Assembly (NCBI GenBank): GCA_017163975.1
Contig: JAFFSR010000240.1
Span: forward strand, 3,038,001 to 3,102,000
Direction of reading: 5' to 3'
DNA length: 64,000 bases
From: Anastatus disparis
Taxonomy: Eukaryota > Arthropoda > Insecta > Hymenoptera > Eupelmidae
This document shows positions 41,479 to 52,620 of the stretch, piece after piece. The translations under genes were made by a program, and so were the position numbers. The notes beneath the pieces are model-generated. The model had not been told where the DNA came from. It was given only the letters and a program-made list of their open reading frames with translations, and ran no database searches. How positions within the stretch are numbered: the first letter of the stretch is position 1; the number at the start of each line of letters is the position of its first letter.

Positions 41479-44400
41479 TTATATGTTATTTTTCAATTTT
41501 GTTAAGTCTAGAAATTCAATCACTTTACTGATTTGATTTTTGTTATTCAGTATTTTACTTAAATTGTTTTTTAATTTTAATGATTTTCTGTGGTCACTGT
41601 ATTTCGGGCACTGTAACAATATATGTTCAACACTGTTTTTTATTTGGCACTTGTCACATTGATTGGATGTATTTTTGTTTATGATTGATTGGTGTGTCAT
41701 TTGTGTATGGCCGATGCGTACTCTAGTGATGAGTATTTGGTTTTTTCTGTTTAAATTGGTGGTGGGGTTTTTTTCGTAGATGTTACTTCTTATTCTGTTG
41801 AGGAAACTATTGCCTTCTTGCCATTGTTTATTCCAATGTTTGAGGATATTGATTTTGATTTTTTTTATAGGTCTTCTCTGGTAATATTATTGAATGTGTT
41901 AGTGTATATTAATTGACTAGCGTCTTTTGCTGCTTGGATTGCTGTTTGTTGTTCGGGTGAGTCAATTTTATATTAAGTTATCTTGATTTTGCCTTTCATA
42001 TCTGCTAGTTCTCCATGGATTTTATATACTATGGAGTTATTGTTTTTTTGTTTTTTTATTCTTTGTAGAGAGTCTGGATCTGTATATATGGTGATGTTAT
42101 TTTTATTTATTATGTTTTTTGCATGTTCTATGGCCTCGGTTATGTTTATTGTTTGTATATTTTGGATTTTGCACCATTTTGGATATTTATGTAGTATTTG
42201 CTCGCCGTTAGGTAGTATTATTGTACTTCCAGTTGAATAGTTGTTTTTTTATGTTGATGTATATAACTTGTAGTCATTCTTGTATTTACTATGTATTTCT
42301 TGGGAATTTTTTGTTGGTTGGTCTATTATATATGAGGTGAATTCTTGTAGTTCTGTTCCAGGGCACGTACGAACCTGTTCTATTGGAATTATTTGGTATT
42401 TATGTATTTTGTATTTTTTTTGGATGGTTGTGAATCTGTGATAGAATGGTTTTTTTGCATTTTTTTTTGAATTGTATACAATTGTATTGTTTTGTTTTGC
42501 TAAGATTTCATATACTTGATTCTTTGGCCTAGTTAATATTTTTATTCCATAGTTGAGTGTGTTTTGTATTCTTCTGTATTCCAATGGCATCATATTACTT
42601 TCGCTCAGTATACTGTTGGTGGGGCTGGTTATATATGCACCTGTAACGATTCTCATGCTTGTGTTTAATATTGTGTCTAGTTTTTTGAGTATGTGGTTTT
42701 TGGCTGAGCCATACACAACACTGGCATAGTCTATTTTGCTCTGTATAATTGCTTTGTATGTGTTTTTGATGATTTTTCCGTTTGTGCCCCAGTTTTTCGC
42801 TGATAGTGTCTTCAGTATATTTATTTTTTAGTAAGCATTTGTTTTGAGGTTGATTATATGGTTGTTCCATGATAGTTTATGATCAAATGTTGGACCTAGA
42901 ATTTTTATGTCTTGTACTGTTTCTATTTTATTTTCTTTTATGAATAATCTGGGTTTCTTGATTTTGCGTTTGTTGTTGAATAAAATTGCTTTGGTTTTGT
43001 TTTTTGAGAGCTTAAATCCTGTCTTGTCTGTGAATTCTATTATTTTTTGTATAGTATTTTGCATGATGGTTTCACTGGTTTTAATATTTTTTCCTTTTAT
43101 GTAGAGTGTTATGTCGTCGGCGAATATATTAGTATGGACAGGGCTTTGAATACATTTTTTGATGTCATTAATTGCTATAAGAAAAAGTATTACACTTAGT
43201 ACTAATCCTTGTGGAACTCCGTTTTCTATGTATACTGGTTCAGAAAGTTCATTTTCGACTCTTACTTGGATAGTTCTGTTTTCTAAGAAGTTTTTAATAA
43301 AGTGGAACATTCGTCCGGTTATTTTATGTTTTGTCAGTAGTTTTAATAATCTATTTTTCCATATTAGGTCGTAAGTCTTTTCTAAGTCGAGGCACACAGT
43401 CAGTGGGTTGTTTATTTACAAGTGCGTCACAGATTTCTGATTCCAATTTTACTAGACAGTCTATGGTGGAGTGATTTTCTCTGAAGCCGCTTTGTTCCTT
43501 AATTAAGATGTTGTTGGCTTCCAGGTACCATTTTAATCTATCGCTTAATATTTTTTCTAAACATTTGCATAGACAGCATGTGAGGGCATTGGGCCTATAG
43601 CTTTCTTTATTGTGTTTGTTTTTCCCTGGTTTGGGTATGGGTATTACTATAGCTTTTCTCCATTGATCAGGAAATACTTTGTCGGTCCATATGATGTTGT
43701 AAATGTCTAATAGGCATTTTGTGGCGCTTGTAGGTAAGTTTTTGATAAATATATTTGGTATCGTGTCAGGTCCAGGACTGGTGTTTTTGCTTTTGTTTAG
43801 TATTTGTTGGAGCTCTTCCATTGTGATTTCGTTATTTAGGGGGCCATCCAAGTTTTCTTCTTCTTGTGCTGTCATATTTGTGTTTTTTCTTCTTCTTTTT
43901 TATAATGAATGAAAGGTTGTTCATAGTTATTATCACTCGAGTTTTCTGCGAAGTTGTTGGCTAGTATGTTTGCTATATCTTGAGGTTTGCTGATTGTTAT
44001 ATTGTTGTCTATTAAGGCTGGTATTTGTAGTTGTTTATGTCGTCCACTTATCGCTTGTATCTTTTTCCATATTTCTTTAGTTGATGTTTGGTGATCGATT
44101 GAATTGAGATATTCTAGCCAGGATTTGCGTTTACTGTGTTTAATAGTTTTTTTCGCTAGTGCTTTACGTCTCTGATGTTCTATTTTATTTTCATATGTAG
44201 CTTTTTTTTTGTATTTGTTGAATGCTTTTTTTGATTCTTTGATTGCTGTTTCGCATTCTTCATTCCACCACGGTGCGTATTTGTTTTGAATTGATCCTGT
44301 TGTTTTCGGGATGCTTTCTTGAGCTGCTTCTGTGATTATATCTGTGAGTTTTGTTGTTATATGATTTATGTCTGTGTTGTGGTGTTTGTTGTTTTGAATG

Positions 44401-45161
44401 TAGTCGTATAGAGGTTTTATCTTTTGAGAAACTATATCTTGGTATTTAGGCCAGTCTGCTTTATGATATTTCCATCTGGGTTGATTGATACTTTGTTGTG
44501 GGTTGGAGTGAGTTATTGTTATGAATATGGGGAAATGGTCGCTGCCGTATATATCGTTGCTTGCTTCCCAATCGATTTGATGTGCTATGCTATTTGAGCA
44601 TAAGCTTAGGTCTATTGCACTTGTTTTATTGTTGTGTACGTTGTAATGGGTTGGAGAAAGATTGTTAAGTAGTATTAAGTCATTGTTGGCGATGAACTCT
44701 TCTATTATTTTTCCTCTGCTGTCCAATTTGTGTGAGCCCCATGTTTGGCTGTGGCTATTAAAGTCGCCTGCTAGTATATATGGTGTGGGTAATTGTTCTA
44801 TTAAGGGATTTAGTGAAGTTAGGTTTAGTTCATATCTATTGCTTAAATAAATGTTGCCTATGCATATTGTTTTGTCCCCTATTAGTGTTTGGATGGTTAT
44901 TGCTTCTAAATCGGTTGTAATTTTTATTTCTTTACTGTATAGTTTGTTATTTACCAGTATTGCTACACCGCCACTGGCTGCTGAGCAGTCGGTGCGGTTT
45001 TTGTTATAACAGCTGCAGTTTTTTAATTTGATTTTTTGTTCATCTTTTGAATTGGTTTCTTGAATGCATATTATATTACTGTTTTGCTGATCTATTAATT
45101 TTTCCATGATTTCTTGGTTATTTTTTATTCCATTAATGTTCCATTGTATTATTTTTTCCAT
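41479..45161 (-). pseudogene. LINE ORF2: endonuclease, reverse transcriptase, RNase H-like
   Basis: ATG at 45161 starts MEKIIQWNINGIKNNQEIM, an EEP (APE-type) endonuclease with CIQETN, LAGDFNSHSQTWGS and YGSDHFPIF. The RT follows from about 43870: SPGPDTIPN, FRENHSTIDCLV, CLDLEKTYD, NGVPQGLVLSVILF, and the FADD catalytic pair near 43110. Further down come an RNase H-like TIYTDPDSL near 42080 and a CDKCQIKNSVEHILLQC knuckle near 41640. Four or more frameshifts, at about 43870, 43395, 42850 and 42250, split it. Role: target-primed reverse transcription. Confidence 0.88.
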
Positions 45162-45540
45162 GTTTATTGTTTATTTGTATTTGAGAGTCTGTTTCTTCTG
45201 TGTCTGAATTCGTTGATGTATCTTGTGGGGTTGTTGGTGCTCCGGATATGTTCTTTAGTAATATGGTGCATCTTCTTTTTATGGTGCTGTCTCTTACGTT
45301 TGGGTATATATCTTGTTTAATGAATCTGATAAAGTCTTCTATATTTGTTGTGTGCTGTTGTACTATCTCTAAAGGGTTTTTTGCTCCAATTAGGTTTTCT
45401 AGTAAATTTTTTAATTGAATGTAGTTCATTATTGTGTTTTTTTCATTTTGGTAGGTTCTTAAGCTGATTAGTTTTTTGTCTAACTCGTCAATTGGTGCTA
45501 TGTCTATTTGTTGGTTGCTTGTATTATCTAATGCTTCATT

Positions 45541-46401
45541 CTAGCTATTTTGTGTTTCAGTTGAACTGATTTGTGAGTGTGTACGTTTATTATCTTTTTT
45601 TTCTATATCGATATCCATTTCTTCTGTATTTTTTTCTATAATTTGTATCTCTTGGTTTTCTAATGAGTTGTCAGTGTTATTTGAATTATTTATTGTACTA
45701 TTAGTGTTTGTGTCGTTGGTTTCTTGAGGCTCAGAGTCGTTTTGGTTTGGTTTGTTTACACAGTAACGCGCGATGTGTCCTTCCATTTTACATATAAAGC
45801 ATCGAAGAGTATCTGTGCTTGTATATATGTAATAACTTGTATCGTCGTAGTTCAATCTAAAAATCTCTGGTACCTTTTTGATGTTTTCTATTTTAACATA
45901 AGTTTGTCTTCGTGAGCTGATTACATGTTCGTACCCCTCCTTTTCGATGCTTGCTTTTAGTAGTGTGACAAGTGAATTTCGATTTATTTTTAGATTGTCA
46001 AGAATGTTCTCAAATACAAAGTTTGGAATGTTTGGTGAAACGTTTGAGAATATCACGCGTTTATATTTACCTATCAGCGGTCTTATAAATACTTGTTTTC
46101 CTTTGATTGTTATGTGTTCATATTTGTCCGTTAATTTGTCGACTAATTCTTTTGTTCCTAAATATATGCAAATACTATTATTTGATGTCTTGGTTGATGC
46201 AATAACATTTTTTGGGCCAACTATATCTCCTATCGCACAGGTGTAGTCTATTAAATTAAGGTCATCTACGCACATTAATATCAATTTCTGATTTCTTTCT
46301 GGAAACAAAAACTTTTGGGCCACATCTGCATAACTGTTGTTTTCTGGTTTTTTTACTTCGAACGTTGGTATATCCTTTTTTACGGGAGGTGGTTCTCCCA
46401 T
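45541..46401 (-). CDS. LINE ORF1 (gag-like, CCHC zinc knuckle)
   Basis: The first ATG is at 46401 (MGEPPPVKKDIPTFEV); the frame is open further 5' but without ATG. The protein has 286 residues, with an RRM-like middle region and one knuckle, CFICKMEGHIARYC, near residue 215. The tail is rich in Asn, Thr and Glu (NTNSTINNSNN). This is the RNA-binding ORF1 protein that coats LINE RNA. It is intact as read and ends 380 bp before ORF2; a 98-codon minus-strand frame at 45133-45429 lies between them. Confidence 0.8.
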   Translation of the reverse strand: MGEPPPVKKDIPTFEVKKPENNSYADVAQKFLFPERNQKLILMCVDDLNLIDYTCAIGDIVGPKNVIASTKTSNNSICIYLGTKELVDKLTDKYEHITIKGKQVFIRPLIGKYKRVIFSNVSPNIPNFVFENILDNLKINRNSLVTLLKASIEKEGYEHVISSRRQTYVKIENIKKVPEIFRLNYDDTSYYIYTSTDTLRCFICKMEGHIARYCVNKPNQNDSEPQETNDTNTNSTINNSNNTDNSLENQEIQIIEKNTEEMDIDIEKKDNKRTHSQISSTETQNS

Positions 46402-46415
46402 AGTTGTTGTTTTTA

Positions 46416-46442
46416 ATTGCGCCTCGGCACCGAGGCGCAATC
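46416..46442. other. perfect 12-bp-stem hairpin before LINE ORF1
   Basis: GATTGCGCCTCGG is followed by its complement CCGAGGCGCAAT after a single base. It ends 15 bases 5' of the ORF1 ATG in the LINE leader. Confidence 0.85.
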
Positions 46443-46571
46443 AAAGGTAAAGTGATTGTTCTTAGAATCAAACTAATTTACACTTATATTATATTGACAC
46501 TTAGCACCGTTCAAGATATACGGAGAGTTGTAAACACGTGTGTTCACTACAAGCTCTCGTTGAAGACTGAA

Positions 46572-46830
46572 CCATTTCTTGTTTACTATTAGACATAAAA
46601 GTTATAGGTCTAGAATTAATTACTGCTTCGCAATCTAATAAAATCGTTAACATTTCTTCATAATTACAACAAGATTTTTTAAGAGTTCTACGCAGTAACC
46701 GCTTTAAAATTCCGATAAGTCGTTCCCAAAAGCCTCCCCACCAAGCTGCCGTAGGAGGATTCAACTTCCATTCGATTTGTTTAGTAGCTGCTATTTTAGA
46801 CAATTTTTCAAAATTTTTCAACTTCGAACA
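46572..46830 (-). pseudogene. BEL/Pao integrase core fragment
   Basis: The minus strand reads KLSKIAATKQIEWKLNPPTA, AWWGGFWERLIGILKRLL, and LLDCEAVINSRPITFMS, the end of the BEL/Pao integrase catalytic core. Towards 46830 the match stops abruptly, so the BEL copy is 5'-truncated here. The frame continues at 41106 beyond the LINE. Confidence 0.85.
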
Positions 46831-46834
46831 CTTG

Positions 46835-47250
46835 TTGTTGTTGATCTATATTTTCTTCATGAATACTTTCATCATCATCACTGTCATTATAACACCATTG
46901 TTATTACGAATGGTTTCTTGATCGTGTATATCAAGATATCCGCCTGCTATCAGTGCTGGTGTTATTCTCTGCCCCTCATGGTTGATAGAATCTGACAAAT
47001 CAATTGAAGCAGGGCTACTTGCTGCAAATTCTTCACCATCGCCAAAAATATTGATTTCAGAACTGTCACTCTCACTTGCTTCACCCTCACTTGATTCACT
47101 ATCACCTGATTCAACACATGACCGTTCTCATCATCAACACTTTCATGTTCTTCAACATTTTCCCCTTCATCTGCTTCGACATTTTCGTCTTCATTATCAT
47201 TTTCTATCGCATCCTCAACTTCATCCTCCAGTAGGGTAAAGAAAGCTAAA
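46835..47250 (-). pseudogene. acidic serine-rich protein, Polinton B region
   Basis: The minus strand gives LEDEVEDAIENDNEDENVEA and VEEHESVDDENG, then, in another frame, ESGDSESSEGEASESDSSEI, EEFAASSPASIDLSDSIN and ITPALIAGGYLDI. I do not recognise it. The acidic composition resembles the 39.5-40.3 kb segment of Polinton B, and the two may once have been neighbours before the BEL insertion. One frameshift near 47125. Confidence 0.35.
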
Positions 47251-47303
47251 TAAACAAAAAAAGAAGCACAAATTAATTATAAAATTTTAAAACAGCACTA
47301 AAA

Positions 47304-47731
47304 TTATGTCATTTTAATTATAATAATAATAAATATGAACATATCATTTGCTTCATTGAGACCCATTATCACTTCAGCATACATTGGAGCATCGCGTAAA
47401 CCGCGATTAACTAATACATTTCCTGCGATCAAACTCGCGTGCATTGAAGCGTTAAAGCTCCGTCTAAATAAATTTCTAATATCGCGAGACATAACGTACG
47501 TAAGTATCCGTCTTAGTTCACAACGTAATTCGTTGATCGTTAGACACGTAACACGACTCGTCTCCGTCTTAAGCGTTCACCTATCACTGGTCTACGGCTT
47601 TTATTATTAACAAAAATATCAGCGGCGATTACACTGTTGCGCAAAGCAATTTTTTCTTGTGGTGACGACATTTCTAAAATGAGAATATTAAAAATTACTT
47701 GTAAAACAGAGAAAATTTGAAAATGTCTCAA
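47304..47731 (-). pseudogene. unknown arginine-rich protein, two frames
   Basis: MSSPQEKIALRNSVIAADIF from about 47670, followed by SRRPVIGERLRRRRVVLRV, then, in another frame, MSRDIRNLFRRSFNAS and VLVNRGLRDAPMYAEVIMGL. The two frames join plausibly across a one-base shift near 47540. Family not recognised; it lies between acidic Polinton B remnants and the plus-strand genes. Confidence 0.3.
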
Positions 47732-48328
47732 ATATGAGAGAACCTTTCAGCATAAACAATGAAGCGTGAATGAAAATTTTTCTGTTTCATTTTCTACAGA
47801 ATACCTACGTTTGTTTTTAATAAAAAATGCTAGTTAGGGTCAAAAAAAAGAAAATGCGACAACGTTTTCACATAAATGAAAATTTGGCACCTTTTTTGAA
47901 CATCTTTGTTCTTGGTGGGTTAATCTTTTTATATACACCAGACTCCTAAAGAGCCTACGTGCAATAAAAGAAGGGTACGACCCGAAGTAAAACTAATAAA
48001 TATAATACAATGCAAAACGTTAATCTTAAAAGTTATTATATCTATAACATTTACAATACTCAATACTATTTTTCTAAAAATAGAAAATTAAATCCTTACT
48101 TTTATTTTTAAAGATCTTTTTCTTTAGTGAGCCTATGGGTATGTAGAAGAAATTATCCACCCCTTCTTCTTTTCTTATCAACATACATTTTATGCATGTG
48201 TGTGTGTATAGTTGTAGGCGGAGCTATGCATTTAAAAAGCCTGGATGAATAAATTTTGTACAGATTAGTTGACAAAACACTTGTAGTGAAATATAATCAT
48301 TTATATAATAGTGTTAAAGTTAGTTAGA

Positions 48329-48816
48329 ATGGCTCAAATACAAGTAGAGCTGCAATCAGCGGCACGCTGCCGAGTTTATGAGGGTAAACAGGTAGATGGA
48401 ACATTAAGACTACCCAACATTATTTTGGCTACCTGTTACGTTTAAATGTCTCCAATACAAAAAGAATCATTGTGGGGTTTGATCGGACACAAGAGCCAAA
48501 CAACAGTGCTGTATTTAAATACGATATTGTGTTGAAATTTGTCAATGCTGGTGGTGTAAAAGGAACTCAACGTGAACTAGTTATGGATGTCAATGCTTGG
48601 AACGACTTGCAGGAAAAATTTGATTTAATATCGACTTACTTTAACTATGATTATCAGTATTATGAAAAATATAATGGACAACGTGTTGTTACCATAGGTA
48701 ATTATGAACTTTTCTTCACAACTTCGTATGGTTCAAAGTCTGTGACGATTGAGCAGCGACCATCTTTCGGAGACATTACAGATCTCTCATCTCAGAGCAC
48801 GGATACTAATCAATAA
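48329..48816 (+). pseudogene. unknown Polinton B-linked protein 1
   Basis: ATG at 48329 gives MAQIQVELQSAARCRVYEGK and then stops. A second frame starting about 48430 runs on as RLNVSNTKRIIVGFDRTQEP to SFGDITDLSSQSTDTNQ with a beta-rich pattern. One frameshift near 48400-48430 seems to split one protein of about 155 residues. The position to the left of the ATPase, same strand, suggests a virion or accessory gene of the element, but I cannot assign a family. Confidence 0.45.
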
Positions 48817-48949
48817 AATAAAAAAGGAAAAATGTACTTACCTACTATTGTAATGCAGCTTGTTACTTTTGAAGGTGTTAAAACTATAAGTAAATGTATT
48901 AATGCGCAAATAGCATGCCTTGAGGAGCATACAAGAATATAGATTCGCG

Positions 48950-49226
48950 TGCAACATTTTTAAAATGATATACGCACGATATTGTTTATCAGCGAGTATC
49001 ATCAGAGACAGCAAGAAGAAATATGTTGGATGATTTAAGAGAATTTAAAAATTTTTTAAATGATAACTCAATCATAGAATTATTATATCGTAAATTAATA
49101 GAAAACTTACCTAGTGACTTTACATTGAAATATTATAATGTAGTTTTTGAAGAAATGTTGGCATTTTTGATAGTACCCATCGCTGAACAGATTCGAAAAG
49201 AAATGTTTCCAAATATTGAGATGTGA
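48950..49226 (+). CDS. unknown Polinton B-linked protein 2
   Basis: The frame includes RVSSETARRNMLDDLREFKN and NSIIELLYRKLIENLPSDF, ending EQIRKEMFPNIEM. It is mainly helical. The start is uncertain because the ATG at 49023 is preceded by open frame. No motif recognised. Confidence 0.35.
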
Positions 49227-49494
49227 ATATTAAATATTTTTCAATCGATATAAATTTTTCTAAAAATCAGAAAACAAAACTTATAATATTAAAATTTAAA
49301 AAAAAAATGTAAAAATAAAAAATAAAAAATTTTAAGAACAATTATTAAGTAATAATTTGATGTTATAAAATGTAATTATATAATTTTATATACATACGTA
49401 TGTGTGTATTATTACCGAATCAGTTTACTGTAAAATATAATATTGCGTACAAATGTTAATGTAAATAATTATGTAAGTAGTTTATTGCATTTAC

Positions 49495-49731
49495 ACGCTA
49501 GTACATGGTTTAAGTTCAAGCATTTTTAATGCACTCCAATATATAAATTGGTCGAAATTACAACAAATTTGATATCTGCAATATTTTTAAAAGATGCGTA
49601 ACTGAAAGTATTAATGTACTTTCAAATACGCGTTTTTAAAAGTATTGCAGTTATCAAAACTGCCGTAATCTTTACCAATTTGTAAAATGGCGGGTGTTGA
49701 AAATGCTTGATTATAAATCACGTACTAGCGG
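49495..49731. repeat. 237-bp foldback element
   Basis: CGCTAGTACATGGTTTAAG and on is mirrored by a right arm ending AAATCACGTACTAGCG. ACTGAAAGTA meets its complement TACTTTC at the centre near 49613. No coding sequence. Confidence 0.75.
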
Positions 49732-50015
49732 GTTGACGGAGCATATGAAAGCACTATCTGTAAAATAAATATAGTAAAATTTTTAAAATGGTTGTATCAA
49801 TAAATTCTGTAAAAAAAACATGTCTTTTTTCTTTAATATACCTGCATTTATACCTTTTCCCTCTTTATCATAATTATTCATTATAATTTCAAAATAAATT
49901 TTATAAAAAATTTCTATTTAGTCGTTTTTAAATCAATTATTTTTTAAAATTTAGGCATAAATATTCATAATATTGCATGCAGCAGTTGCAGCTAATATAT
50001 AGTGGCAATAACACC

Positions 50016-50053
50016 GTGGAGCACGCGCATCAGCTGATGTAGGGCGCGTGCTC
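50016..50053. other. GC-rich hairpin 1 upstream of ATPase B
   Basis: GGAGCACGCGC and GCGCGTGCTCC form an 11-bp perfect stem around ATCAGCTGATGTAGG. Confidence 0.75.
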
Positions 50054-50138
50054 CCGCGTGCTTATTATCGGTCATAACATAACTAGTAACTAATTTAACG
50101 TTAGATCGTATAATACACGCTTATCAGCGGCATAAGTA

Positions 50139-50178
50139 CACACACGCGCTCAAATCAGCTGACATAGCGTGTGTGTAT
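50139..50178. other. GC-rich hairpin 2 upstream of ATPase B
   Basis: ACACACACGC pairs with GCGTGTGTGT around a loop containing ATCAGCTGACATA. The loop core ATCAGCTGA is the same as in hairpin 1, though the stems differ. Confidence 0.7.
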
Positions 50179-50331
50179 TTACAGCACGCGCGTCCCGTGC
50201 GGTAAATAGCTAGCATAGCTTAAAAATTGTTATTGTAGATACATGTTATTTTTTTTTAATTTATCTTCAAGTTAGTTACAACATATCGATTCTAGCCTAC
50301 ACATGCAAATGAGATATTATTTGTAAATACT

Positions 50332-50976
50332 ATGGACGTTAGGTCTCACCATTCTTTTACAGCTTTATGTGCTGGACCGACTGGAGCTGGTAAAACGAAT
50401 TTTATAAAGAGATTTATAAATTATCTCGATAGAATGTGCGCCGTAAAATTCGCTAGAATAATGTTTTATTACGGTGAATGACAAGAAACTTATAAGCAAT
50501 TTAAACCACCTTATGGGCGAATAGAATTTTTTGAAAGGTTGCCGGATCCTGTAGATTATTCGAGCGATATTACATGTAAGAAACTTATGATTATTGACAA
50601 TCTTATGCGAGAAGGCTCAAACGATACAATCACCGATCTATTCACAAAGGGCAGTAATCATAAAAACATAAGTATCATTTTTATAACGCAGAATCTTTTT
50701 CACAAAGGTCAAAGATACATATCATTGAATGCTAGCTACCTTATACTCTTTAAAAACCCTCGTGATCGAGCGCAAATCTTGTATTTAACTAGACAAATTT
50801 ATCTTGAAGATTCGAAATTTATTCAAGAGATATACTTTGATGCCACTAAAAAAGGATTTTCATATTTTTTAATAGACTTAAAACAAGATACACCCGATGA
50901 TTTTCGTTTCCGCGCATGTATTTTTTCAGATGTTTCACACTATTATGTGTACATACCTAAGAAAAAGCATCGTTAG
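50332..50976 (+). pseudogene. Polinton B packaging ATPase
   Basis: ATG at 50332 (MDVRSHHSFTALCAGPTGAG) has Walker A GPTGAGKT at residues 15-22, Walker B KLMIIDNLM near residue 83, and FITQNLFHKGQ after it, then a C-terminal region with ILFKNPRDRAQILYLTRQ and DLKQDTPDDFRFRACIF. It is 214 codons, of usual length. A single TGA after FYYGE (likely Trp originally) interrupts it at about 50479; otherwise the frame is open. It is the genome-packaging motor of Polinton-type particles and belongs to a different lineage from the 22.3-kb ATPase. Confidence 0.85.
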
Positions 50977-51089
50977 TTTTATAAATACTTCAGTTTATAA
51001 ATCGAGATGGTCGCAGCAGTATCATTGAATGAATCAAGATCCACTAACGCTTAAAAAAAATAAATAGTTGTGGGTGCTTTGGAAATATA

Positions 51090-51471
51090 AAATAACCCAA
51101 ACACTTTACAAAAAAGTGCATTGCATTTTTACACTCACTTTGTCACGCAGCGTCAAAGGAACGTGACGCTCTTTTGCGCTCTGCAGATAAAAATCTCATA
51201 AGGTGCATATGCGAGTGTGCTTTAAGTATTATTTTAAAAAATAAAAATAAAAAACAGCTATCGAAACATAAAAATATTTTAAGAAAACTCGCTGACAAAG
51301 CCGTGACAAGTGCAAAGGATAAAAAAATGAAAAATAACAGTACACCAAAGTATAAACAAACTTCTTTATGGAAAAAGAAAAAGCGTCTACTATTACAAAG
51401 CGGTGGCGCTTTTTTCCGTTATTGATCACTCCCTTACTGGACTTGCTTATGTCTGCTATTTTTAAAAAATA
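51090..51471 (+). pseudogene. small lysine-rich Polinton protein (core-like)
   Basis: The plus strand reads SLCHAASKERDALLRSADKN, ICECALSIILKNKNKKQLSK, HKNILRKLADKAVT, then KKKRLLLQSGGAFF, and after a one-base shift PLLITPLLDLLMSAIFKK. A basic helical part followed by an LLxQxGG box and a hydrophobic tail is typical of a small virion protein often found beside the ATPase in Polinton-like elements. One frameshift near 51418. Confidence 0.55.
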
Positions 51472-52335
51472 ATATAAACATCCGCTTTCTGTTAACTTAA
51501 AAAACTAAAAGAAACAGATTCCAAAACTTAAGTATTTTAAGTGGTTGGCTGTTAAGTCAGAATCTGAACTAAAAACCATAAGTGTATACAGGAAACATAA
51601 AAACTTTTTATCTTTACACATTTCCTGTACTTTTATAGTATAATCTAAACATCTGTTCGTTAAAAAAAAAACATCTTGAAACAGTAGTACATTTATTTAA
51701 ATAAAAAACTAAAATAAACAGAAAAGAAACAGATTGAAAAACATAAGTGTTTTAAGTGCTTTAAGTGTTTGAAGTGGGTGGTTATTAAGACGCCATATAA
51801 ACTAAAAATCATAAGTATATACATTGAAAAAAGTACGAAGACTCTCCGCTACCGCAGCGTAGTGTCGCTGTACGAAACGCACATTCGTCTGTATGTTTTA
51901 AAATTTAGGACCGTTGATATACATGTTTAAGCGAGTATATGTATAAACAACTGAAACGCGACGACGTACCGGCCTTTGAGAAGTCTGCTGTTAGAATTTA
52001 GGTAAGAAGACGACCTACGGCGTATAGTTGTCATCTTAACAGTGTATTAGATTCCACTGTTAAGCGTACGCGCTCTAGCTTTAATTTTTGAGATAGCAGC
52101 TTTTCCAAAAACGTAGCAAGGATCTCTGTTATGCGCAACACGGCTGCGCGTTGGCATTTAGTACAACTGTTATCCCCAACTTTTTTCAGTGTACGGAAAA
52201 CATTAAACATGTTTTGTTTCTTATGTTTTCCGTACACTTTTATAAACACTTTTATTTATTTATATTATATACGACATAAATTTCCGGTTGCTGTAAAATA
52301 TACCTTCTTTTTTCTCTAAACAGCGACTCTGTATA
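51472..52335. other. non-coding gap with small inverted repeats
   Basis: No motif-bearing ORF. Repeated AAAACTAAAANAAACAGA and TAAGTGTTTTAAGTGCTTTA-like runs occur at about 51500-51790. Two similar inverted repeats occur: GTATACAGGAAACATAAA with ACACATTTCCTGTAC (51578-51632), and GTGTACGGAAAACAT with ATGTTTTCCGTACAC (52189-52239). Confidence 0.45.
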
Positions 52336-52620
52336 ATGGAACGTGCTCGGAAAATGGTTATAGTCCCACAAGATAGTTTGAATTATCTTGACGGAACATA
52401 GACTAACTCCCAAGATGTTGAAGGAAATAAAAAAGGTTTAAAACATATGGAAACACTTAACAGCATCAAGACACCAAGAAATGAATTTTCACGTCTTGAT
52501 GAAGAAATGAGCAATGTTTTAACATCTAACGATTTTCCAGAAGATCGTGAAAAATGGAAAAACTTTTTTCACCACACCACGTGTAAAGGGCGTACTGTAC
52601 TCCCTCTAAACTCAGCCTAA
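52336..52620 (+). pseudogene. Polinton B small protein
   Basis: MERARKMVIVPQDSLNYLDG is followed by an in-frame TAG, then METLNSIKTPRNEFSRLDEE, MSNVLTSNDFPEDREKW. A protein with an N-terminal KMVIVP-like box, a TP..LSRLDxEM box and a DxEKW end recurs in invertebrate Polintons, probably as a late gene. Function unknown. Its right end is the last trace of Polinton B. Confidence 0.5.

Larger units (their letters stand above)
41107..46571 (-). mobile_element. 5.5-kb non-LTR retrotransposon (I-group-like) inserted in BEL
   Basis: Flanked by a 9-bp target duplication CCATTTCTT (41098-41106 and 46572-46580), with a poly(A) tail at its 3' end (poly T at 41105-41115 on plus). It has ORF1 with a CCHC knuckle, and ORF2 with endonuclease, RT, RNase H-like region and a C-terminal Cys/His motif. 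The RNase H after RT points to the I superfamily rather than Jockey. The length, start and tail suggest a full-length copy; ORF2 frameshifts make it inactive. A TA-flanked MITE sits in the 3' UTR. Confidence 0.88.
49230..50330. other. non-coding gap with inverted repeats before ATPase B
   Basis: No ORF with a motif. It contains a foldback element (49495-49731) and two GC-rich hairpins (50016-50053, 50139-50178); the rest is AT-rich. Confidence 0.5.

Noticed and set aside
46404..46592. ORF upstream of LINE ORF1 on plus strand
   Set aside because: It is antisense to the LINE leader and hairpin, with no motif.
21100..52620. Integrated bracovirus segment or nudivirus-derived cluster
   Set aside because: Gene content (packaging ATPase, DDE integrase, protein-primed polB, adenain-like protease) is that of Polintons; no nudiviral genes or segment excision motifs were seen.
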